Source: Achatina immaculata (lineage: Eukaryota; Mollusca; Gastropoda; Stylommatophora; Achatinidae). Taken from it: 64,000 bases of DNA. Below, in pieces: positions 26,101 through 38,100 of the stretch. The stretch's first letter is position 1. The number at the start of each line of letters is the position of its first letter. The notes beneath the pieces were generated by a model. That model did no database searches. It had not been told where the DNA came from and saw nothing but the letters and a program-made list of their open reading frames with translations. The stretch covers positions 5,962,812-6,026,811 of the forward strand of contig CM019714.1 of NCBI GenBank assembly GCA_009760885.1, given 5' to 3'. The translations under genes were made by a program, and so were the position numbers.

Positions 26101-29100
26101 ATTCTTATCAAAACTAGCTTAACCTTATCCTTTATCAATCACTCAATTTTTATAGTAGATGGCTCCAATGACAAAAGAAAAGGCTGATTCTCAGTTTCAT
26201 CTCTCTGGAACTTTCTTATCATTCAGAAGTCATGCCCAAAATATTTAAGTTTCAACAAACTGGACCTGACGTTATTTTTACCAAAATGGTTCAGTTGCTG
26301 ACCACCATAGAAGCAGAAGACCATGAGTTACCACCCTTGCACAAGACCACTACATCCACCTCATGCAGGTTTCTCCAGGCAACATGGACTGCCAGCTAAA
26401 ATTCCAAGTTTAAGATGTGTGTGTCGGGCAGGACAGTGCGGAACAGATTCAGAGAATGGCCTGCAGTTAGACCAGTACTGACAGTTCGCCACAGACAAAC
26501 CCCCTTGATCTGGGCCAGGCACCACTTGGCATGGCCTTATCATCAATGAAGATGGATCCTATTCACTGATGAGTCCAGATTCTGTCTGCAAGGCCATGAT
26601 GGGCATGCTTTAGTGTACAGGCAAAGAGGAGAGCACTTTGCGAATAACTGTGTGCTAGAGGTGGACAGGAGGAGAGGAGGCAGTGTAATGGTTTGGGGAG
26701 GAATTTCCTATGCTGGTCGAACAAACCTAGTCTTCCTCAATGGCAACCTTACAGGTTTACGATATAGGGACGAAATCATTACACGCCACATAATGCCTTT
26801 TCTGGATGGTAATGGAAGGCATGATACTGCAGCAGGATAATGCTCGTCCACATGTCGCATGTGTGGTCAGGGACCACTTTCAACAACATCATATTACTAT
26901 CTTGCCATGGCCAGCAGTTTCACCAGATCTGTCACCTATCGAGCACATTTGGGATGAACTGGATCACAGGTTGCGAAGACGACACAATCATCCTGGAAAC
27001 CGCCAAGAATTAGCCCAAGCGTTCCAAGAAGAACGGAATAACATGTCTCAACAATTGATACAATGTGTCATTGGTTCAATGAGATGGCGGTGTCAAGCAG
27101 TGATAACTGCCTGAGGAGGACACACACGATATTGACATAAGACTGTTTCTATCATTCATACAGAGGATCCAGAAATATGTATACACACATCAATAAAAGA
27201 AACCTACAGACTTATTTAGAAGCTGAATGTATTTAATGTTACAAAGTGTAGAACAATGTTGTCATGGGAGATGCTTATTGTAGAAGACCAGCTTTACTGG
27301 TGGTATTCCAGGAGGAGATTGAAACAGCAAGCACATCAATCCCTCTAGAAACTTTGGGTAACATTGCTCAAGCAGTAGTTCACCATACTTTAGAAGTGTT
27401 TGGCCACTCTTGGTAACCACTTTGAGCACTTGTTGAAAATCTGAAGTAACATATACTGATCTGCATATGTATGTATAAATTTAGTATTACACTATCCATA
27501 TAGCCGTTTGTTGTGCTGAAGTGTGCATACATCTTTCAGGATCTATGCGTGTCTGGTAAAAGGCAAAACAGCAATGCAAGTTTGGTACAAGATACATCTA
27601 TCAAGACATGATCAAGACATGATACTGTAATGTATGTTTTTTTTTCTCTGTACAAGATATGATACAGTAAAGCATACTCATAGAAGATATGATAAAGTTC
27701 TATTTCTGGTTATCCTATGTGTCATATAACAAGAAACAATATTCAGTAATAACAGAGTAATGCAGCGGCACATAATAAAACAGCCACTAGCCAGGGGAAT
27801 TAACTCAAACACATAGCGCTTGAAATGGCCTGGAAAAAAAAAATTATTCAAGAAATGAAGCTACATTCATAGATCTTAGAAAAACAAATAAGAAAAAAGA
27901 TGAGAGCAACACAAATTGTTTGTTGAAATGGTACTCACATCTGTCATTTTGTATTCTTGCTTCTTTGGTTGAATAATTTGACTGAGGTTTCCTTTCTTCT
28001 GTCTGATCAACTCCATGAAGTAGTCAAACAGGAACTAGGTCACAGAGAAGGCAAAAAAAATACAGATTTTTAACTGGTATATTAAATAAATGCAACAAAG
28101 CAAGTAAGTAAGAGTGTGTGTGCATGCATGTGTATGTGTGTGTTCAATACACATGGTTTGTGCACTTGGGTGTTTTTATATACATAAACATTATTTATAT
28201 ATATATATATATATATATAGTGAAGATGCTGTCCAGTTTGGCAATTAGTTACCCAAGCAACCCATAGCTGAAATGTTTGTGCCAGAGTTGGTGAACCATA
28301 ACTGACCAAGACCCCCTGTCCCAACCCTCCACTGGTACCCCCAGTAACAAGCCTAGCCTGGCTAGTGAAGCAGGGACCCCCACAGTTCCCAAGGTGGTGG
28401 AGTCTGCTATTGAAGCACTGCACATCCACTGTTTTTTTAGATCCAATCAGAAACTAAAAAAGTAGTCACCATAACCTGCTCCCAAGCCAAAACAATGTTG
28501 TGCTTCAACATTCTCACTGTAACAGCTGCAAAGAACACTATGAACACAAGCTCATAGTTCCAGAGAGAATGAGGAACATGTTTTATATATATATATTGCT
28601 AACCTAAATTAAACTCTGAAAATGTAACAAAATGTACCAGACTTTTATCTTACTCCACAATGTTTTCTTTTTTTCATTAGTAATCACTGTACAGATTTTC
28701 CATTTCCCTAGATTTACTAACAGATGATTAAGAAACTGGAAGCAACAGAGATCTGGTTCTGAAGAAAGGTGCAACAAATACCTCTGACAGACAGATAAAC
28801 ATACGAGGAGGTCCTCAAGAAAGTTTCAGAACAACAAAAACTTGTTAAATTTGTAAGAAAAAAGTCCGTCAAAATTTCCTGGACATATCATGAGAAGACA
28901 GAAGTTAGAGAATTTTGTAATGACTGGAAAATTCAAGAGAAAAAAGAAGACAAGGGAGACCAAGAGAAAAATATCCCAGTGGACGCGGCCTGCGTCATGG
29001 GGGTGGGGGTGGAGCATCTGAACTGATCAGAAACATCAGAACAGCACAAGATGGAGAAGAATAATCACCAACGCTGTCCAGCATGGCACATAATGTATGT

Positions 29101-32100
29101 ACATATTGCCACATTCTAGTACAAAAAAAAAATAACATAAAGCATTAAAATATCATATATAAATGAAAATAGGCACTATGATGATTGTGACCAATAGCAG
29201 GTACAGTTTCCTGGGTCAGAGAATCAGGTTAAATGTAGAAGCTGAGATGACTTTAAAAAAAAAGTCAACCTATATAATTATTACAATTTCTATTAACAAG
29301 TTTTGTATGCTACATTCTACTTTCGTATTTGTGTGCAGTGTAATCTAACTAAAAATGAAACTCTACTTTTATATTTGTGTGCAGTGTAATATTTTATATT
29401 TGTCCCCTGGACAGCAAAAATAACTAATGAAGAATGTATGAGAAGAGCTGGAGAGACAAAAAATCTTGTCAAAAAGATAAGAGAGAGACAATGTACTTTT
29501 ATAGGACATGCAATGAGAAGAGGGGGCATTGAAAATATTATAACAACAGGAAAAATAAAGGGGTGAAGATCAAGAGGAAGAACAAGAGAAATGATACTGG
29601 ACAGTCTGACGGGATGGTGTGTGAGATCACCAACTGAACTGATGGCCTGCATGAAGGATTGCTTACTCTGGAGAAGCATAATAGCCAACGCCAGTTGGCA
29701 TGGCACCTGATGATGATGATGATGTGCAGTGCGATCTGACTAAAAATGAAACTATCAAAACTAGAGTTACTCTGAAAGTTGTGATTCCACAAAACTGACA
29801 TTCAACAACGGCAACAAGGTAAAACATCTGGTAGAACAAACTAAAACAACAATTTCTACATCTCTTACTTGAGTATCTGTGGGTCCGCCCCATGCTTCTG
29901 GATGAAACTGAGCAGTGAAAATGGGTTTGGTCTTGTGCATAATGCCCTAGTAAAGGCAAGGCAAGAAAGACAATATAACATCTATGCATATATAAATATT
30001 AACAAAACAGCTGAGAAACACATAAATGTCTTTGAATGTGAATGCTACAGAAGAGTTCTTCAGATATAATGGACACAGAAAAGAATAATTATATCCATAT
30101 TACAAGAACTTAATATTGAAGAAGGCTGGCTAGTAAAGAGGATTAAACAGAGAAAACTTCAATATTATGGACACATTGAGAATGTCATGAGAATTTAGAG
30201 AAGATAGTCTTGGAAGGGTACATAATGGGAAAAAGAAAGAGAGGACTACTAAGGTGAAGATGTTTGCAAGACATCGTTGATAATCTGCAAATGGATGTAT
30301 CAGCAGCAGGCCATCTTGCTTACAACTGAGAGGCCTACAGGAGAGCTGTTAGGGAGGCAAAGTTCCACAAGGGACATGCAAATGACTGACTGACTACATT
30401 TAAGTCCAGGTCTCACAGGCATATGCTGCGATGGGAAAGATGCCTTTGTTTTCGTAGTTCTGTCTGTTCCTCTCCACAGATTCTTGAGTTATTTTACTTT
30501 TTGAAGAGTGATAGATGTCCTCCTTTTAATTTCCCTCATTTTTCCATTATTAGTTAGTAGTGATCCAAGATATTCAAAACTCTCCACTTCTTCCAATTTT
30601 TCCTCACTGATACATATTCCAGCTGCCTTATTTGTTTTGTCAGTTGTCATCAATTTAGTTTTCTTTGCATTAAGATAGAGGTTCTGCTCTTCGCTGTTCT
30701 AATGGACTGACATTATTAGTTTTTCCATTCCTTTTTGTGTTGTGGACAGTAATACTGTGTCATCAGCATAATAAATGTAACCCCTAAAAAATGATGGAAG
30801 AAGAAATAAAAATATGATTTTTATGTCACAATTTACACTTTCCTGTGTTAACACATCATATACAATTTCTAGGCAAACTCTTTTTTTTGTTGTTGTTGTT
30901 GTTCAAGTGTTAGACCCAGTGTACTCAAAATTGTCACAGCACATAACCACAGATCTTGGAATTAAAAATAATATGACATACAATTATCATACTAATGCAA
31001 ATATGACACACATTTATCATACTAATGCAAATATGACACACATTTATCACACTAATGCAAATATGACACACAGTTATCACACTAATGCAAATATGACATA
31101 AACTTATCACACAAATGCAAGTATGACACAGGCAGTAATAAAAAAGTAACATTCACTACAAGCATGGATTTTTTTATATCCATAAATAAAATAGTAAGAC
31201 ACCTGATCTGTGCTAAAGATATGCATAATAATAAGATATTTAAAACAAAAGTAGACACATTGATCAAGAAAATTATATCTATAAATTTATAAATCTTTTA
31301 ATAAGATAAAATTTTCATGTTGGAACTGAAGGACCAACAATCTGGTTTTTAACCTCACTGCCATTTATCCTGTACCTTAACCGGTCCATATTTTCCATGC
31401 TAAAAGCTAAAGCCTCATACTTTATATACGGGCTAACATAGTTTTGATCCTCATACACAGTGTTAAGTTTGAATAACATTCAGGGTGGTACTATGCTGCA
31501 ATGTAGTGAACAAACGAGGTAAAACTTCTAAAAATAATTAATTAATTAATTAATATTAATGAACGGACAGGTCATTATGGCGTCCAAGCAATGTTTTTGG
31601 CATACTGTTTTCACTCGAAATATAATGCTAAGGAGGTTAAATATATAAGATTCTGATTAATTCAGTCTCCTTGGAGGATACGATCATTTAAAATAATATA
31701 TTTCTTTGCACAAAAGTGTTGAGAGATGCTAATTTTATGGCTGAAAAACTACAGGCCAGATTTTTTTTATGCACCAATGAACTGATTAAATGAAAGACTT
31801 ATGACCATTTATAGCACATCTCTGAAACTGTTTTGTGACTTTTCTTTTAATCCAAATGCTTGATTAAAAAAAAATGTAGAAAGTCTTAAATTTCATATCT
31901 TCTCTACATTCACCAATGTTCCTGGTTCAGCAACATCAAAAATAACCATCAAAGATTACCTCATTTGATTTGTCGTTAGCATTGACAAACAGAACTTCCC
32001 AGTCTGGCGGTAGAGTGTTGCTGTCAACAGCATAACCGTGGTTCTGTGACGTGATGAAAGCTTCACCACTTAACAAGTTCACCACTGGCTGGTTATGACC

Positions 32101-35100
32101 TCTGTGAAGTTCACAAATCAGAGGTCATAATTAAAAGAGTTGATTGGAGGAATAATTATACTTACTGAGAATTAATTCATTCTGAAGACCACATAATGTT
32201 ACAGATAACAAAATGTACAATGTTACAGATAGACAAAATGTACAATGTTACAGATAGACAAAATGTACAATGTTACAGTTAGACAAAATGTACAATGTTA
32301 CAGATAGACAAAATGTACAATGTTACAGATAGACATCAAGCACAATGTTACAGATAGACATCAAGTACAATGTTACAGACAGACATCAAGTACAATGTTA
32401 CAGATAGACATCAAGTACAATGTTATAGATAGACATCAAGTACAATGTTATAGATAGACATCAAGCACAATTTTACAGATAGACATCAAGTACAATGTTA
32501 CAGATAGACATCAAGCACAATGTTACAGATAGACATCAAGCACAATTTTACAGACAGACATCAAGCACAATGTTACAGATAGACATCAAGCACAATGTTA
32601 TAGACAGACATCAAGTACAGTGTTATAGATAGACATCAAGTACAATGTTATAGATAGACATCAAGCACAATGTTATAGATAGACATCAAACACAATGTTA
32701 CAGATAGACATCAAGCACAATGTTACAGATAGACATCAAGCACAATGTTATAGATAGACATCAAGCACAATGTTATAGATAGACATCAAGCACAATGTTA
32801 TAGATAGACATCAAGCACAATGTTATAGATAGACATCAAGCACAATGTTATAGATAGACATCAAGTACAATGTTATAGATAGACATCAAGTACAATGTTA
32901 TAGATAGACATCAAACACAATGTTACAGATAGACATCAAGTACAATGTTATAGATAGACATCAAACACAATGTTACAGATAGACATCAAGCACAATGTTA
33001 TAGATAGACATCAAGTACAATGTTATAGATAGACATCAAGCACAATGTTATAGATAGACATCAAACACAATGTTACAGATAGACATCAAGCACAATGTTA
33101 TAGATAGACATCAAACACAATGTTACAGATAGACATCAAGTACAATGTTATAGATAGACATCAAACACAATGTTACAGATAGACATCAAGCACAATGTTA
33201 TAGATAGACATCAAGTACAATGTTATAGATAGACATCAAGCACAATGTTATAGATAGACATCAAACACAATGTTACAGATAGACATCAAGTACAATGTTA
33301 TAGATAGACATCAAACACAATGTTACAGATAGACATCAAGTACAATGTTATAGATAGACATCAAGCACAATGTTATAGATAGACATCAAGTACAATGTTA
33401 TAGATAGACATCAAGCACAATGTTATAGATAGACATCAAACACAATGTTACAGATAGACATCAAGCACAATGTTACAGATAGACATCAAACACAATGTTA
33501 CAGATAGACATCAAGCACAATGTTACAGATAGACATCAAGTACAATGTTACAGATAGACATCAAGTACAATGTTATAGATAGACATCAAGTACAATGTTA
33601 CAGATAGACATCAAGTACAATGTTATAGATAGACATCAAGTACAATGTTACAGACAGACATCAAGCACAATGTTATAGATAGATATCAAGCACAATGTTA
33701 CAGACAGACATCAAGCACAATGTTATAGATAGACATCAAGCACAATGTTACAGATAGACATCAAGCACAATGTTATAGATAGACATCAAGTACAATGTTA
33801 TAGATAGACATCAAGTACAATGTTATAGATAGACATCAAGTACAATGTTATAGATAGACATCAAACACAATGTTACAGATAGACATCAAGTACAATGTTA
33901 TAGATAGACATCAAGCACATATAGTTATCTGAGCTTTGCGATTTAAAAATACTTGAAAAAAAAAAGGCTGAAAAACGAACCCTACTGATAACACTTTTGT
34001 TTCCAAATGTTTCCACAAGTAGTATACACGAGAGGGGCTCTGGACCATCAACCATGGGGCCTGGCCCCCTCCCCCCACCTCCAGCAGGCCCCCAACCTAA
34101 CTTCTGCCAAAGTTCTGGCACTTTCCCTACCTTATATGACTGCATGACCAGAAAACTTGCCAGGCTTTTGTGTGACCAGTTAGTCAGTCACACACTGAAA
34201 GATTACAACCAGCTACACTTACTCTTAGCGATGAACATCTTCACACTGCTGTTCCACCCAGTTATAGCTACACTTACTCTTAGCAATGAACATCTTCACA
34301 CTGCTGTTCCACCAAGCTATAGCTACACTTACTCTTAGCGATGAACATCTTCACACAGCTGTTCCACCCAGTTATAGCTACACTTACTCTTAGCGATGAA
34401 CATCTTCACACTGCTGTTCCACCAAGCTAAAGCTACACTTATTCCTAGCGATGAACATCTTCACACAGCTGTTCCACCAAGCTAAAGCTACACTTATTCC
34501 TAGCGATGAACATCTTCACACAGCTGTTCCACCAAGCTAAAGCTACACTTATTCCTAGCGATGAACATCTTCACACTACTGTTCCACCAAGCTAAAGCTA
34601 CACTTATTCCTAGCGATGAACATCTTCACACTACTGTTCCACCAAGCTAAAGCTACACTTATTCCTAGCGATGAACATCTTCACACTACTGTTCCACCAA
34701 GCTAAAGCTACACTTATTCCTAGCGATGAACATCTTCACACAGCTGTTCCACCAAGCTAAAGCTACACTTATTCCTAGCGATGAACATCTTCACACAGCT
34801 GTTCCACCAAGCTAAAGCTACACTTATTCCTAGCGATGAACATCTTCACACAGCTGTTCCACCAAGCTAAAGCTACACTTATTCCTAGCGATGAACATCT
34901 TCACACAGCTGTTCCACCAAGCTAAAGCTACACTTATTCCTAGCGATGAACATCTTCACACAGCTGTTCCACCAAGCTAAAGCTACACTTATTCCTAGCG
35001 ATGAACATCTTCACACTGCTGTTCCACCAAGCTAAAGCTACACTTATTCCTAGCGATGAACATCTTCACACAGCTGTTCCACCAAGCTAAAGCTACACTT

Positions 35101-38100
35101 ATTCCTAGCGATGAACATCTTCACACAGCTGTTCCACCAAGCTAAAGCTACACTTATTCCTAGCGATGAACATCTTCACACAGCTGTTCCACCAAGCTAA
35201 AGCTACACTTATTCCTAGCGATGAACATCTTCACACTACTGTTCCACCAAGCTAAAGCTACACTTATTCCTAGCGATGAACATCTTCACACAGCTGTTCC
35301 ACCAAGCTAAAGCTACACTTATTCCTAGCGATGAACATCTTCACACAGCTGTTCCACCAAGCTAAAGCTACACTTATTCCTAGCGATGAACATCTTCACA
35401 CTACTGTTCCACCAAGCTAAAGCTACACTTATTCCTAGCGATGAACATCTTCACACTACTGTTCCACCAAGCTAAAGCTACACTTATTCCTAGCGATGAA
35501 CATCTTCACACTACTGTTCCACCAAGCTAAAGCTACACTTATTCCTAGCGATGAACATCTTCACACAACTGTTCCACCAAGCTAAAGCTACACTTATTCC
35601 TAGCGATGAACATCTTCACACAGCTGTTCCACCAAGCTAAAGCTACACTTATTCCTAGCGATGAACATCTTCACACAGCTGTTCCACCAAGCTAAAGCTA
35701 CACTTATTCCTAGCGATGAACATCTTCACACAGCTGTTCCACCAAGCTAAAGCTACACTTATTCCTAGCGATGAACATCTTCACACAGCTGTTCCACCAA
35801 GCTAAAGCTACACTTATTCCTAGCGATGAACATCTTCACACTGCTGTTCCACCAAGCTAAAGCTACACTTATTCCTAGCGATGAACATCTTCACACAGCT
35901 GTTCCACCAAGCTAAAGCTACACTTATTCCTAGCGATGAACATCTTCACACAGCTGTTCCACCAAGATAATACACTCCAGCACAGATATTCATCCAATTG
36001 TAAAATGATGGTGCTACGCTGTCAGCACAACAGCAACATGATGCAGGCTGGGTTGGGAGCCTGGTGGAGGGGGGGGGGCCATGGGTAGTGGTCCAGAACC
36101 TGTGTATACTACTCCATAAGGTGCATAAAGATTCAAGCGTGATCATCTTTGTCATCAACATCATTATCCTGCTGGTTAAACCTGATATGACAGACAATCA
36201 TATCCAACAGTTAATTCATTAAGTATAATAGTAAATTTTATTTGTTTCAGTCTATCTTGTACTTGATATCAGATTTTTCTCTGCCTTTGATGTCTTTGTT
36301 TTCTTCAACTGAGGTGTTGGCAGATGCCGTCAACTGAAGGTTATCATAGTGCATCACTTGTGAACTAGATCAATTCATATTTACAAATGATCTTCTCAAA
36401 AAGTTACATAAAAGTTCTACCTTCTGTCAAAAAACACAAAAAAAAAAAAAAGAAAACTAACAAATCATTTTTATCTATAGCTTTTTCCCCCTTAAATTTA
36501 TACTGCCAGAGAAGTACAGGTGAGAAACTCAGGTGATTGACATCTTATTTCTCCTCCCACCTGTTTCCTAGTGGCAGCTTGTAGCTAGAAGCCCCAGCAG
36601 CCAGAGCAGTGAGTTGGTTCCCCATACAGATTCCAAACACTGGCTCATTTCTGTTTTGAATCACCTGCAAAGAAAAGAGAGTAACAGTGCAGACATTCTG
36701 TACAGAGAGCAGCAGTGCAGACATTCTGTACAGAGAGCAGCAGTGCAGACATTCTGTACAGAGAGCAACAGTGCAGACATTCTGTACAGAGAGCAACAGT
36801 GCAGACATTCTGTACAGAGAGCAACAGTGCAGACATTCTGTACAGAGAGCAACAGTGCAGACATTCTGTACAGAGAGCAGCAGTGCAGACATTCTGTACA
36901 GAGAGCAACAGTGCAGACATTCTGTACAGAGAGCAACAGTGCAGACATTCTGTACAGAGAGCAACAGTGCAGACATTCTGTACAGAGAGCAGCAGTGCAG
37001 ACATTCTGTACAGAGAGCAGCAGTGCAGACATTCTGTACAGAGAGCAACAGTGCAGACATTCTGTACAGAGAGCAACAGTGCAGACATTCTGTACAGAGC
37101 AACAGTGCAGACATTCTGTACAGAGAGCAACAGTGCAGACATTCTGTACAGAGAGCAACAGTGCAGACATTCTGTACAGAGAGCAACAGTGCAGACATTC
37201 TGTACAGAGAGCAACAGTGCAGACATTCTGTACAGAGAGCAACAGTGCAGACATTCTGTACAGAGAGCAACAGTGCAGACATTCTGTACAGAGAGCAGCA
37301 GTGCAGACATTCTGTACAGAGAGCAGTGCAGACATTCTGTACAGAGAGCAGCAGTGCAGACATTCTGTACAGAGAGCAGCAGTGCAGACATTCTGTACAG
37401 AGAGCAGCAGTGCAGACATTCTGTACAGAGAGCAGCAGTGCAGACATTCTGTACAGAGAGCAACAGTGCAGACATTCTGTACAGAGAGCAACAGTGCAGA
37501 CATTCTGTACAGAGAGCAACAGTGCAGACATTCTGTACAGAGAGCAACAGTGCAGACATTCTGTACAGAGAGCAACAGTGCAGACATTCTGTACAGAGAG
37601 CAACAGTGCAGACATTCTGTACAGAGAGCAACAGTGCAGACATTCTGTACAGAGAGCAACAGTGCAGACATTCTGTACAGAGAGCAACAGTGCAGACATT
37701 CTGTACAGAGAGCAACAGTGCAGACATTCTGTACAGAGAGCAACAGTGCAGACATTCTGTACAGAGAGCAACAGTGCAGACATTCTGTACAGAGAGCAAC
37801 AGTGCAGACATTCTGTACAGAGAGCAACAGTGCAGACATTCTGTACAGAGAGCAGCAGTGCAGACATTCTGTACAGAGAGCAGCAGTGCAGACATTCTGT
37901 ACAGAGAGCAGCAGTGCAGACATTCTGTACAGAGAGCAGCAGTGCAGACATTCTGTACAGAGAGCAGCAGTGCAGACATTCTGTACAGAGAGCAACAGTG
38001 CAGACATTCTGTACAGAGAGCAACAGTGCAGACATTCTGTACAGAGAGCAACAGTGCAGACATTCTGTACAGAGAGCAACAGTGCAGACATTCTGTACAG

